64,000 nucleotides of DNA from an uncultured Acidobacteriia bacterium (GCA_903907865.1 CAIVPR010000078.1:248001-312000), one strand, 5' to 3'. Counted from the stretch's first letter, positions 8,618 through 17,726 are shown. The notes: a model not told the origin generated them from the letters alone. Made by a program: numbers and translations.

Positions 8618-9561
8618 GCCCTTGGCTGGACCTGGTCGAGCGCGAGTACCTTTCCGATTTCACCCTGGCGGGTGGCGGCTGCGTGCGTTTCCTATGCGGG
8701 TCCCCGCAGGAGGCGGCAACGATTTCCGCGCCGCTGGACGAACTTGCGGAAAGCCACGGCTACATCCGTGTCGACCTCGACGCCGAGCGCACCAAGCTGC
8801 AGCGCATCGACGCCGTCTTCTTCGAGGTGGCGCGCCAAATCGACTGGGCCAAGCTGGCGCACGCCTATGTCGGGGAGGGTTTCCGCAGCCAGGGCTGGCT
8901 GGTGGAACCCACGGTCTTTGGTTTCGACGTCCATCAGATCGCCATGGACAACCAGGTAGATGAACTCGAGGTCCGCGCCGCCCTCAAAGCGTGGCTGATC
9001 GCCCTGTACGACGACTTCGCCATGAGCCACGAGTTCCGTCTGGCGATGCTGCAATTCTGCCGTGCCCAGGTCGCCGGCCTCGACAACTGCGCTCCGGCCG
9101 TCTCGCAGTGGCTGAGCGGCGAGTTGCGCCGCTTGTCCGAAGTCAAGTCTGCCAAGGTCTACCAGAAGGTGGGCCGCCACAATGCGAGGCTCATGCTGCA
9201 GTCGCTCACGTACTGGTTGCGTCGCAACGGCCAGCCGGGCCTGGTGGTGACGCTGGACATCACGCGTTGCGTTGAAGTCGGCAAACGCGCCGAGCGGAAG
9301 GCCGGCTTCTACTACTCGGCGGCGGCCCTGACCGAGGTCTACGAGATGCTGCGGCAGTTGATCGACAGTTCCTCCGACATGCTCGGCACCTTCATCGTGG
9401 TGTTCGCGCCTCCGGCGTTCCTGGTGGACGAAAAGCGCGGGGTGGACCGCTATCAGGCCCTGAAGATGCGCATTTTCGACGATGCGCGCAACCGGGGCAC
9501 CCAAAATCTACTGGCACCTATGGTGCGTTTGGGCGAATTGCGCTTGGTGGAGGCCGCGTAA
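8614..9561 (+). CDS. Degenerate BrxC/BrxD-family P-loop protein (Walker A lost)
   Basis: 315 residues. The fold order resembles the BrxC/BrxD (DUF2791) family. A strand leads into RFLCGSPQEAATIS where a Walker A would be, then GYIRVDLDAERTKLQRIDAVF. Further on are GLVVTLDITRC in the place of Walker B and a C-terminal AFLVDEKRGVDRYQALKMRI. The nucleotide-binding lysine and the acidic pair are absent, so ATP hydrolysis is unlikely. It overlaps both neighbours (ATGA upstream, TAATG downstream). The arrangement fits a non-catalytic partner of the intact ATPase that follows. The family assignment rests on pattern similarity alone. Confidence 0.6.
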   Translation: MSPWLDLVEREYLSDFTLAGGGCVRFLCGSPQEAATISAPLDELAESHGYIRVDLDAERTKLQRIDAVFFEVARQIDWAKLAHAYVGEGFRSQGWLVEPTVFGFDVHQIAMDNQVDELEVRAALKAWLIALYDDFAMSHEFRLAMLQFCRAQVAGLDNCAPAVSQWLSGELRRLSEVKSAKVYQKVGRHNARLMLQSLTYWLRRNGQPGLVVTLDITRCVEVGKRAERKAGFYYSAAALTEVYEMLRQLIDSSSDMLGTFIVVFAPPAFLVDEKRGVDRYQALKMRIFDDARNRGTQNLLAPMVRLGELRLVEAA

Positions 9562-10850
9562 TGCAGGGCAACGAGCAGAAATTCGCGGCGCGGTCCGCTA
9601 TCGAGGCGCTCCGGACGGGCGTCCCGAACAGCTACAGCGTCCGAGCCCTGGGTTGCGACCAGCCGAGGATTGAATCGGCGTTTGCCGCGCAGTTGGACGC
9701 CGCCGCCGGCACGCAACCTGCGAAGGGCAAGTCGGGCGGCACCGACGGGCTCCTCATCAAGGGCGACTTCGGCACCGGCAAATCGCACAGCTTGGAATAC
9801 CTGCGCGAGTTCGCGCTGGAACGCAACTTCGTGGTGAGCCGCGTCTACGTCAACAAGGAAACGCCGATGCACGACCCGCAAAAGCTGTTCCAAGGCGCGT
9901 CGGACAACCTGTCGTTGCCCGTGCGCAGCGGCCCGGCGTTCACCGAGATCGCCAACCAGCTTGTGTTCAACTCGCAGGGGTACCGGGAACTGGAGCGCTG
10001 GGCCAACACCAGTGCGAATATGCTGGACCCCCGTTTCCCCGCATCCCTCGTACTATTCGAGCACTTCCGCGCCGACCACGAATACCGCGACAGCATCGTG
10101 CGGTTCTGGGCGGGCGGCAAGATGGGGGTCGCGGAGATGCGGTCCAAACTGCGTCAGATCGGGCAGCCATTCACCGTGGGGTACACCAGCCTGCGGGACT
10201 TGGCGGTCCAGCGCTTCCGCTTCGCCGCCAGGCTGATCCGCGCCGCAGGCTACGCGGGCTGGGTGGTGTTGGTGGACGAGGTGGAGCTGACCGGCACGTA
10301 CTCGGCGCTGCAGCGGGCCAAGTCGTATGTCGAGATCGCCCGCCTGATGGACCCGGCCGCCGACCCCGGGGCTCCGATTCTGCCGGTTCTCGCCATCACC
10401 GACGACTTCACACGCGCCGTACTCGAGGAAAAGGGCGACCTGCACAAGGTCCCGTCGATGATGCAGTCGCGGGCTGTCTTCTCCACAGCTGACGTCGAGA
10501 TGGCGGTTGCCGGAATGCGCATCCTCGCCGAGCGCGGCATTTCGCTGAAGCGGCCGGATTCGACCTCCCTCGACGAGGCCTACTCGCGGATCCGCGAACT
10601 CTACCGGGTGGCCTACGCCTGGGAGCCGGCCGCCACCTCGCCGGGTCGACGGGAGTCGAGTACCCCGATGCGCGCCTACATCCGTCGTTGGATCACCGAA
10701 TGGGATCTGCGGCGGCTGAATCCGGGGGTCAATGTGGATGTGGAGACGGTGGAGTGGCGGATGGACTATCGGGAGCGGGTCGGCAAGACCGGCGGCCCCG
10801 AGGTCCGCAGCGACCAGAGCCTGATCGACGACGTGCTGGGGGATATCTAA
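9561..10850 (+). CDS. BrxC/BrxD-family (DUF2791) ATPase, intact P-loop
   Basis: 429 residues. Walker A is LLIKGDFGTGKSHSLEYL (near residue 70), followed by FVVSRVYVNKETPMHDPQKL, and Walker B is GWVVLVDEVELTGTYSALQR (near 235). These are the signatures of the PF10923 family found in BREX phage-defence loci and in related stand-alone clusters. The start ATG overlaps the previous stop (TAATG at 9559-9563). No PglZ phosphatase, methylase or BrxHI helicase is adjacent, so this is not a complete BREX locus. It ends 6 nt before the convergent TonB-like gene. Confidence 0.8.
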   Translation: MQGNEQKFAARSAIEALRTGVPNSYSVRALGCDQPRIESAFAAQLDAAAGTQPAKGKSGGTDGLLIKGDFGTGKSHSLEYLREFALERNFVVSRVYVNKETPMHDPQKLFQGASDNLSLPVRSGPAFTEIANQLVFNSQGYRELERWANTSANMLDPRFPASLVLFEHFRADHEYRDSIVRFWAGGKMGVAEMRSKLRQIGQPFTVGYTSLRDLAVQRFRFAARLIRAAGYAGWVVLVDEVELTGTYSALQRAKSYVEIARLMDPAADPGAPILPVLAITDDFTRAVLEEKGDLHKVPSMMQSRAVFSTADVEMAVAGMRILAERGISLKRPDSTSLDEAYSRIRELYRVAYAWEPAATSPGRRESSTPMRAYIRRWITEWDLRRLNPGVNVDVETVEWRMDYRERVGKTGGPEVRSDQSLIDDVLGDI

Positions 10851-10856
10851 GATCCC

Positions 10857-11225
10857 CTACATGTCGTGGAACCGGATCTCCACCGAGATCTTCACCGCGA
10901 CCGGCTGCCCATCTTTCCGCGCGGGCTCGAACTTCCACTTCTGGACCGCGTCGACTGCCGCTTGGTCCACGTCCTTTTCCAAAGACCGCACTACGTGGAC
11001 GTCCTTCGGGTCTCCTGTCGACGACACTGTCAGGCCGATCAACACCACGCCGGTAATCTTGAACCCCTTCGAAGGGTGCTCCGGAGTGACCTGCTTGGTC
11101 ACCCGTGGCACAGACACGCCATTGCCAATCGGATAGGTCTGCTCTGCAGCCTGCGGCGGGGTCTGCGGAGGCGTTTGCGCAAAGGCGCAAAGGCCGAGGA
11201 TCATCAATAGAATTGCGAAACGCAC
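10857..11225 (-). CDS. Short TonB C-terminal-domain protein with signal peptide
   Basis: About 122 residues from GTG 11225; GTG 11237 is an alternative and neither has a well-spaced ribosome site. A hydrophobic signal segment (FAILLMILGLCAFAQ) is followed by a short Pro/Gln linker and a TonB_C domain ending in AVDAVQKWKFEPARKDGQPV and ISVEIRFH. Classical TonB has a long proline-rich spacer and a membrane anchor; here the signal looks cleavable and the spacer is only about 20 residues. It may be a periplasmic or secreted TonB-like domain, a class common in acidobacteria, rather than an energy transducer. Confidence 0.75.
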   Translation of the reverse strand: MRFAILLMILGLCAFAQTPPQTPPQAAEQTYPIGNGVSVPRVTKQVTPEHPSKGFKITGVVLIGLTVSSTGDPKDVHVVRSLEKDVDQAAVDAVQKWKFEPARKDGQPVAVKISVEIRFHDM

Positions 11226-11336
11226 GGAATTGGGCACCGTCCCCAGAGTACTAAAAGGTCGAACCGTTTTAGACGAAGAGAAGCGGCCCGACGTTTCGCC
11301 TGTCGCCAAATTGATAGACACTTGTGCGTCCGTCGG

Positions 11337-11849
11337 CTATGCCACTGGGATGCCGAGGCGGATCTTGAGTGCTGCTTCGGAGACACCAAGTCGCTTGGCC
11401 AGAACATCAACCTGGGTGATGCCAAGAATGATGAGGTTGTTGATAAGGGCACTCGGCATCAACAGATCTGCGGCGTAGCGGTTTGCTTCGGCCTCTTGAG
11501 CCGTGTTCATGCCGCTTCGATAGAAAACGTCATCCTGGACCTCGCCGCCCATTCTGTCAACAGCTTGACGGTGTAGGACGAAGTGGGCGATCTCGTGGGC
11601 TATGGTGAAGCGCTGCCGGACGTGGGGCTCGTCGTCAGCGACCAAGATGCTGAATCCGGAAGGGCCGCCGTTCTCGGGGTCGCGCATCAGCTTCCCGGAT
11701 ACTCCCGGCTCCAACTGCTGACGCCACACCGCAATGCCGAAATGGTCTTCAGCTATTCGGACGACATCGACCGGGGCTTGCAATTGATAGCGGGAAAGAG
11801 CGGCCAACGTCGATTCCGGTGGGTAGATCAATGCTGTCGGGACCGTCAT
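11337..11849 (-). CDS. ImmA/IrrE-family zinc metallopeptidase
   Basis: 170 residues. The zinc site is TIAHEIAHFVLHR (HEXXH, near residue 85), with the downstream EAEANRYAADLLMP carrying the third ligand region. GGAG lies 8 nt before the ATG. IrrE/ImmA peptidases usually cleave an XRE-type repressor or act as toxins with an HTH antitoxin. Here no HTH gene is adjacent; instead the start overlaps by 4 nt (ATGA) the stop of an upstream single-helix membrane protein, suggesting that the partner, and perhaps the substrate, is membrane-bound. Confidence 0.85.
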   Translation of the reverse strand: MTVPTALIYPPESTLAALSRYQLQAPVDVVRIAEDHFGIAVWRQQLEPGVSGKLMRDPENGGPSGFSILVADDEPHVRQRFTIAHEIAHFVLHRQAVDRMGGEVQDDVFYRSGMNTAQEAEANRYAADLLMPSALINNLIILGITQVDVLAKRLGVSEAALKIRLGIPVA

Positions 11850-12268
11850 TTGCGAGCTCCTTTCGAGGGATAGCGTTTTATGGGTCTTTCAGCCGCCGTG
11901 GGCTGCGGTCCAACATCCGTCTGAGTTCCGGCAACGCCAAGGGGCTTCACTGCCTGTTTCATTTCAGCCAACGCTGCTTCCTGCTGCCTCGCAAGGCGAT
12001 CCATGTGCTCGGCGGTATTCTTTGTCGCAACGTCGACCGAAACAGTGGCAGCGATTTCTCTTGCCCTAGCCTCTACCTTCTTGAGGATAGCATTATAACC
12101 GATCAGTCCTACCGTCGCTAGACCGATCGGCAGTACAGCCAAGATCACCGCGAGTGCCGACAGCACAATCGATAGATAGTCCGTGTAGCGGATCGACTGG
12201 TCCACATACACGGGTAACGTGGGGGAAAAGACAATCGGCGGAAGGTCAGCGGGCCCCCGAATTTGCAT
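11846..12268 (-). CDS. Small membrane protein coupled to the ImmA/IrrE peptidase
   Basis: 140 residues with an N-terminal extracytoplasmic stretch, one long hydrophobic region (about 32-60) possibly spanning twice, and a charged helical cytoplasmic tail rich in Ala/Glu/Lys (KKVEARAREIAATV). No known domain is recognised. The last codons overlap the peptidase start, giving strict two-gene coupling. It could be an anchor, sensor or cleavage target for the peptidase. Confidence 0.7.
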   Translation of the reverse strand: MQIRGPADLPPIVFSPTLPVYVDQSIRYTDYLSIVLSALAVILAVLPIGLATVGLIGYNAILKKVEARAREIAATVSVDVATKNTAEHMDRLARQQEAALAEMKQAVKPLGVAGTQTDVGPQPTAAERPIKRYPSKGARK

Positions 12269-12344
12269 CGTGCCCCTGATCGTATCATGCTCCGTTCTCG
12301 TTCGAACTAACGCTCGGCCCCACCCGTACCGCTATTTTGGTATC

Positions 12345-13355
12345 GTGCTCGCCGCCATCCTCCACGCCCTACGACGCGCAGCGCAACGCGACCTCGGCAC
12401 CTTCGCGGGCGTCAAGGTCAACAACTTCTTCCTCTTCGTCGCCCTCCTCATCGCGGGCGCAGTCTCCAGCGGCGTCCAGCCATGGAGTGCATACCCCTTC
12501 CTCGCCCTGATGGGATTCCTGCTGGCCTTCCCGCTTTCGGGCGACCCGCTCGACAAGATCCCCGTCGAGCGTCAACTCCTCTGGCCGCTCAAGCCGTCGC
12601 AGCGCCTGGCCCTGCGAATGGTCGGCTTACTACTCAGCCCGATGGTCTGGCTCGCCATCGCCCTGCTGCCGAAAGTGGGCCGGACCGGCGCGGCTGTCCT
12701 CCTCGGGTTCCAACTGGCAACGCTGGCGGTCCGCAAACTCTTGGCCCGATTGCCGCGTCTGGATGTAGCCCGCACCGTCCCCCTCTTCCCAGGCAAGCTG
12801 GGGCCCCTCGTCACCAGCCACTTCCGCCAGATGCTCACCCTCCTCGACACCTGGCTCGCCATCGCCATCGCAGTCGGCGCGTGGGTCTACGCTCTTGCCG
12901 CAAGCCCCGCCGACCCCGAGGGCCCACCCATCCTCGGCATCCTGATCGCCCTCGCGCTCAGTACCCAGGCACAAGCGCTCTTGGACTTCGACCGGCATTC
13001 CGGCACGACCTTGCCCCTCCAAGGCTGGGAAATCCTAGTCGCCAAGGACACCGCACACCTTGGCCTGCTGCTCGTCCTCACCCTGGCGCTCCATCCCGCC
13101 GCCGCCCTCGCCGCCTCCCTCACGGCCTTGGCGCTCGGACACCACTCCTCCGTCTTCCTCAAACTGCCCCAAAAACGCTGGCGCTTTGCGGGAGGCCGAT
13201 TGCTGCCCGTCGGTGCCCTGCAAGCCCTCGGAACCGTTGCCGCCGGATTCGGCACACTGCGCCACGGCTGGCCCGTCCTCGCCGCAACGGCTTTGTTTTT
13301 TCTAGCCTCCTTGTATTTCTACGGCCGCCGCTTGGACCAGACCCCCAAACGGTAG
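12345..13355 (+). CDS. Polytopic membrane protein of unknown function
   Basis: About 336 residues from GTG 12345, with seven or eight hydrophobic segments and an N-terminal amphipathic stretch (AILHALRRAAQRDLGTFAG). The overall pattern resembles permease components of ABC-2 type systems, but no diagnostic motif is visible and no ATPase gene is adjacent. The open frame extends further upstream to 12219, though that part is not hydrophobic and looks non-coding. It is followed 14 nt later by the sulfite-oxidase-like gene; co-transcription is likely. Confidence 0.65.
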   Translation: MLAAILHALRRAAQRDLGTFAGVKVNNFFLFVALLIAGAVSSGVQPWSAYPFLALMGFLLAFPLSGDPLDKIPVERQLLWPLKPSQRLALRMVGLLLSPMVWLAIALLPKVGRTGAAVLLGFQLATLAVRKLLARLPRLDVARTVPLFPGKLGPLVTSHFRQMLTLLDTWLAIAIAVGAWVYALAASPADPEGPPILGILIALALSTQAQALLDFDRHSGTTLPLQGWEILVAKDTAHLGLLLVLTLALHPAAALAASLTALALGHHSSVFLKLPQKRWRFAGGRLLPVGALQALGTVAAGFGTLRHGWPVLAATALFFLASLYFYGRRLDQTPKR

Positions 13356-13369
13356 TACCGTAACAGTTG

Positions 13370-14710
13370 ATGGCCATTTCCCGACGCGAACTTTTCCATG
13401 CAGGTGCCGCCGCCCTTGTTTCCAGCACAGGTTTGGGTGCCGCCGAATCCGGGATGATCACCATCTCCCCCAGCCCCAAGGACCTCGAAACCCCGGTCGG
13501 CGACTTCATCAACGTCATCACTCCCACCGAGCACTTCTTCGTCCGCTGCCACACCATGACCCCGCAGGTCAAACTGGCCGACTGGAAGCTCGAAGTCACA
13601 GGCCTCGTCGACCACCCCGGCTCGCTCACCATGGCCGACCTGAAGAAGCTCCCGCACGTCACCATGCAGGCAGTCCTCGAATGCGCCGGCAACGGCCGCA
13701 GCTTCTACCAGCCCCGCATGCCCGGCGCGCAGTGGAAATTCGGCAGCGTCGGCAACGCGGTCTGGACCGGCGTTCGCCTGCGCGACGTCATGGCCAAGTT
13801 CGGCCTGAAAAAAGGCTCCACCCAGCTCCTGCTCGACGGCGCGGATGTGCCAATTGGCAAGATGCAGGATTTCCAGCGCACCATCCCGGTCGAGAAGGCC
13901 CTGGATCCCGACACCATTCTCGCCTTCGAGATGAACGGCAAGCCGCTGACCGCAGAGCATGGCTTCCCAATCCGCGTCATCGCCCCCGGCTGGGCCAGCG
14001 ATTCCTGGGTCAAGTGGCTACAGAAGATCGACGTCCTCGACCACGAGTTCGACGGCTTCTGGATGAAGACCGCTTACCGGCATCCTGCCCAGCACATAGC
14101 CCCCGGCACGGCCATCGATCCGAAGGACATGGTTCCGGTGACCGATCTCAACGTGAAATCGCTGATCGCGACGCCCGACGCCTGGGCCGCTCCCGGCACC
14201 GTAACGATCCGAGGTGTGGCATGGTCGAACACTTCGCCTGTGACGAAAGTGGACGTCTCGGTGGACGGCGGCAAGTCCTGGCAGCCCGCCAAACTGGGGG
14301 GCAAGGGCACCAAGTACGGCTTCCGCGCCTTCAACTACGTCTGGAAAGCACCGGAAGGCAACCACGTCCTGATGGCCCGAGCCACCAACGCCGCCGGACA
14401 GGTGCAGCCCATCGACCCCGAGTGGAACCCCAACGGCTACCTCTACAACGCCGCCCAGCCCCGTCCGGTCACGATTTCGAAGGTGCCTACCTCCCCGAAC
14501 GCCCCCACCGACCCCACCACGGCATCGGCCCCGGCTTCCTACAAGGCAGCCTGTACCCCCTGCCATGACGACCATTTCGTCGCCCAGCAGCGCCTCACCC
14601 GCGCCCAATGGGACCGCGAAGTGACCAAAATGACCGGCTGGGGGGCCGAGGTCAAAGCGGAGGACCGCGCCGCGTTGCTCGACTACCTCGCCGCCACCTT
14701 CAAGCCGTAA
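13370..14710 (+). CDS. Sulfite-oxidase-like molybdoenzyme fused to a haem-c site
   Basis: 446 residues from ATG 13370. The N-terminus SRRELFHAGAAALVSS resembles a Tat signal. The molybdopterin domain (about 45-215) has the Mo-ligand cysteine in VLECAGNGRSFYQ (near residue 104), and a Mo-co dimerisation domain follows (about 230-345, VDVSVDGGKSWQPAK). The C-terminal tail adds a cytochrome-c-type site, CTPCH near residue 394, in KAACTPCHDDHFVAQQRLT. The family oxidises sulfite or related substrates in the periplasm; the fused haem would pass electrons to a cytochrome acceptor. Usually the haem is on a separate SorB-like subunit. Confidence 0.85.
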   Translation: MAISRRELFHAGAAALVSSTGLGAAESGMITISPSPKDLETPVGDFINVITPTEHFFVRCHTMTPQVKLADWKLEVTGLVDHPGSLTMADLKKLPHVTMQAVLECAGNGRSFYQPRMPGAQWKFGSVGNAVWTGVRLRDVMAKFGLKKGSTQLLLDGADVPIGKMQDFQRTIPVEKALDPDTILAFEMNGKPLTAEHGFPIRVIAPGWASDSWVKWLQKIDVLDHEFDGFWMKTAYRHPAQHIAPGTAIDPKDMVPVTDLNVKSLIATPDAWAAPGTVTIRGVAWSNTSPVTKVDVSVDGGKSWQPAKLGGKGTKYGFRAFNYVWKAPEGNHVLMARATNAAGQVQPIDPEWNPNGYLYNAAQPRPVTISKVPTSPNAPTDPTTASAPASYKAACTPCHDDHFVAQQRLTRAQWDREVTKMTGWGAEVKAEDRAALLDYLAATFKP

Positions 14711-14719
14711 CCTTGTGGG

Positions 14720-14755
14720 GCAGGCATTCTTGCCTGCAGCCGCCTTTCAGGCGGC
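14720..14755. repeat. Twin hairpin, probable dispersed palindromic element
   Basis: Two perfect 7-bp stems stand side by side: GCAGGCA/TGCCTGC (14720-14737, 4-nt loop) and GCCGCCT/AGGCGGC (14739-14755, 3-nt loop). They lie just after the molybdoenzyme stop codon. There is no T-run, so a Rho-independent terminator is unlikely; an mRNA 3'-end stabiliser or REP-type repeat fits better. Confidence 0.5.
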
Positions 14756-14792
14756 TATAACCGGGATCTACAATGAACCGCCCCGTCTTTCC

Positions 14793-17726
14793 ATGCGCCT
14801 CCTAGCCGTCCTCCTCGCCCTCGCAGCCCCGCTAGCCGCCGAAACGCGCTACAGCGGCCGCGTCTGGCGCAGCGAGGACGGCCTGCCGCAAAACCGCGTC
14901 CAAGCCATCTCACAAACCCCCGACGGCTACCTCTGGATCGGCACCTCCGGCGGCCTCGTGCGCTTCGACGGCGTCCGCTTCACCAACTTCGACCGCTCCA
15001 ACACCCCCGCCCTGCTCGACGACAGCATTCTCGCCCTGCGGCCAGCCCGCGACGGAGGCATGTGGATCGGCACCGAGGGCGGCGGTCTCGTCCGCATGAA
15101 CGGGCGCTCCTTCTCCACCTTCGGCCCCGACCAGGGCCTCACCAACGGCTTTGTCCGCGCCCTTCTCGAAGATTCGGCCGGCCGCCTCTGGATCGGCACC
15201 GACCGCGGCTTCTTCCAACTGGACAGGGGCAGGCTGCAGAGGCTCGACGGCAAGGGCGAGGCCCCCATCCTCTCCGTCCGGTCACTTACCACGGAAGCCG
15301 ACGGGCGGATCATCGCAGCCACCAGCTACGGCCTCTTCACCGTAGTGGGCGATCAAATGGTCCGGATCGGCCCGACGACCAGCGACTTGGTCGCCGTCAC
15401 CGCGGCACCGGACGGCTCCCTCTGGCTCGCCACCCCGAATGGCCTCGAACGAATACTGCGCGGCACGCCCGTGCCAACTCCGGTGCCAGTGAAGGACTCC
15501 GTCCGCACCGCGACCTTTGACTCCAAGGGTAACGTCTGGGTCGGGAGCGTTGGCAACGGTCTCCTCAGGATCGGAACAGACGGCCAGGAGCGCTTCCACG
15601 CCCCGGATCCCCTCCCCCACGAGACCGTTTGGACGGTCTTCGAGGACATGGAGCGCAACATCTGGGTTGGCACCCAGGACGGGCTGCTGCGCCTCTCCAC
15701 CACGGTCGTCCGCACCATCACCCGTGCCCAGGGCTTGGACGACGATGACGTGGTCTCCGTCTATCAGGATCCTGCCTCGACTCTGTGGTTGGGCACGTTC
15801 ACGGGTCGTCTGTACCGGCTGCAGGGTGATCGCGCCGTGCCCTTCCAACCTCCGTCGGGCGCACATGACTTCCACCCCCGCAACATTTACGTCGACGCCA
15901 CCGGCACCCAGTGGTTCGGCAGTGGGGCCCAAGGCGTTTTGCAGGTCGAGCACGGCAAGACGCGCGTATTCACGATGAGTGACGGAATGCGCTCGAACAA
16001 CGTCCGCCAAGTCCTGCGCGACCGCACTGGAATCGTTTGGATCGCGACCGGCAGCGGCCTCAGCCGTTGGGACGGCCACTCCATCCGCACCTTTTACCTT
16101 GAGGACGGACTGGCCTACGGCGGCGTGCGCGTGCTGGCGGAGGACCAAAAGGGTGACCTCTTGGTCGGCACCGACGGTGGCCTCAACCGCGTCCACAACG
16201 GCGTCTTTGTGCGTGACCCGGTCTTCGCCCGTCTGCGCAACGACCGCATCTGGGCCATTCTTCCGGACAAACTCGGACTCTGGCTCGGCACGCGCGGTGA
16301 TGGATTGATCCGCGTCCGCGGCGACCGCATCACCCGCCTGACCACGAAGAATGGTTTGCCCGGCAACTCGATCTACCAGATTCTAGACTCAGGAAGCGAG
16401 GTCGGTACCGACAATCGCCTCTGGATGAGCGGCCCGGCCGGAGTCTTCTCGGCACTACGTGAAGACTTGGACTTGACCGCCGCCGGTCGTGCCGGACCCG
16501 TCGCTACCGTGTCCTGGGGCCTCGACGAGGGCATGCTCTCGAGTCAGATGAACGGTGGCCTGCATGGAGCCGGCTTCCGGTCGGCGACAGGCGAATTCTG
16601 GTTTCCGAGCGTGAAGGGTGCCGTCCGCATCGCGCCCGGTCCGCGCCAGGCGGTTCCTCCACAACCCGTCATCATTGAATCCGTCATGGCCGGCGACGAA
16701 CAGATTCCCTTCGGCAATCAGGCTCTAATCCCGCCCGGTCGCGGCAAACTGCAAATCGACTTCACCTCGCCCAGCCTCGGCTCCCCCGACCGCCTTGCAT
16801 TCCAGTACCGGCTGGAGAACTTCGACGAGGCTTGGACCCCGGCTACCAAGGTCCGCACGGCATACTACACCAACATCCCGCCTGGAAAATACCGGTTCCA
16901 CGTCATCGCGCGCGGCGGAGCGTCTCCGGGCCGTATCGCGGAGGTCATTCTGCCCATAGTCTGGCAACCGCACTTCTACGAGACCGGTTGGTTGTACGCG
17001 GTGCTGCTGGTGCTCGCGGGCTTGGCCCTTTTCGGCAGCCTCTGGATGTACGCACGCGCCACCAAGGCCCGCTTCGCGCTGGTGCTGGCGGAGCGCACCC
17101 GGCTCGCCCGTGAAATGCACGACACCGTTATCCAAGGTTGCGTCGGAGTGTCGTCGCTGCTCGAGGCCGCCCGCAGCCTGCCCCCTTCCGCCGCAGACCG
17201 CACCCACGAACTTGTGGACCGCGCCGCCGAACAGGTCCGTGTCACCGTCAATGAAGCGCGCGAAGCCGTCTGGGACCTCCGCCATAGCGACCCGTCCGCC
17301 GAGCGCGATCCCTCCGCGCTCGTGCAGACCCTCGAAACCTTCGCCCGCCAGGCCGAGGCTTCCGCCGGGATTCCAGTCCGCGCCGAGATCTCCGGAACCC
17401 CTGTCCTGCTCGGCGAGCGTTCCGGTCGCAATTTGCTGCTGGTGGCCCGAGAGGCCATCCGCAACGCCGCCGCCCACGCCCATCCAACCAGCATTGCGGT
17501 CCGGCTTGCCTTTGGTGCCGAAGATGTGCGCCTCGAAGTCTCCGACAACGGCGCGGGCTTCGTGCCGGAAGCCGTCGGGGGCAGCGGCCACTATGGTATT
17601 GTCGGGATGCGCGAACGCATGGATCAGTCCGGCGGGACTTTGGACCTGATCAGCGCCCCCGGCAACGGAACGCGGGTCGTGGCACGACTTCGGCACAACG
17701 GGCCCGCAACGAGGACCAAGCAATGA
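14793..17726 (+). CDS. Two-component sensor histidine kinase with reg-propeller sensor
   Basis: 977 residues from ATG 14793. A signal peptide (MRLLAVLLALAAPLAAE) leads a large periplasmic part of about 14 reg-propeller blades, each with a DGYLWIGTSGGLVRFDG-like repeat, then a Y_Y_Y domain. One membrane helix lies near residue 733. The cytoplasmic part has a HisKA_3 dimerisation domain with the phospho-accepting His in LAREMHDTVIQGCVG (near 775) and an HATPase domain (REAIRNAAAHAHPTSIAV, DNGAGF, GIVGMRERM). It overlaps the response-regulator gene by 4 nt. Such hybrids often sense saccharides, but the ligand is unknown. Confidence 0.92.
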   Translation: MRLLAVLLALAAPLAAETRYSGRVWRSEDGLPQNRVQAISQTPDGYLWIGTSGGLVRFDGVRFTNFDRSNTPALLDDSILALRPARDGGMWIGTEGGGLVRMNGRSFSTFGPDQGLTNGFVRALLEDSAGRLWIGTDRGFFQLDRGRLQRLDGKGEAPILSVRSLTTEADGRIIAATSYGLFTVVGDQMVRIGPTTSDLVAVTAAPDGSLWLATPNGLERILRGTPVPTPVPVKDSVRTATFDSKGNVWVGSVGNGLLRIGTDGQERFHAPDPLPHETVWTVFEDMERNIWVGTQDGLLRLSTTVVRTITRAQGLDDDDVVSVYQDPASTLWLGTFTGRLYRLQGDRAVPFQPPSGAHDFHPRNIYVDATGTQWFGSGAQGVLQVEHGKTRVFTMSDGMRSNNVRQVLRDRTGIVWIATGSGLSRWDGHSIRTFYLEDGLAYGGVRVLAEDQKGDLLVGTDGGLNRVHNGVFVRDPVFARLRNDRIWAILPDKLGLWLGTRGDGLIRVRGDRITRLTTKNGLPGNSIYQILDSGSEVGTDNRLWMSGPAGVFSALREDLDLTAAGRAGPVATVSWGLDEGMLSSQMNGGLHGAGFRSATGEFWFPSVKGAVRIAPGPRQAVPPQPVIIESVMAGDEQIPFGNQALIPPGRGKLQIDFTSPSLGSPDRLAFQYRLENFDEAWTPATKVRTAYYTNIPPGKYRFHVIARGGASPGRIAEVILPIVWQPHFYETGWLYAVLLVLAGLALFGSLWMYARATKARFALVLAERTRLAREMHDTVIQGCVGVSSLLEAARSLPPSAADRTHELVDRAAEQVRVTVNEAREAVWDLRHSDPSAERDPSALVQTLETFARQAEASAGIPVRAEISGTPVLLGERSGRNLLLVAREAIRNAAAHAHPTSIAVRLAFGAEDVRLEVSDNGAGFVPEAVGGSGHYGIVGMRERMDQSGGTLDLISAPGNGTRVVARLRHNGPATRTKQ

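Noticed and set aside
6521-10850. Complete BREX phage-defence system
   Set aside because: Only BrxC/BrxD-like ATPases are present; PglZ, a DNA methylase and the BREX helicase are missing.
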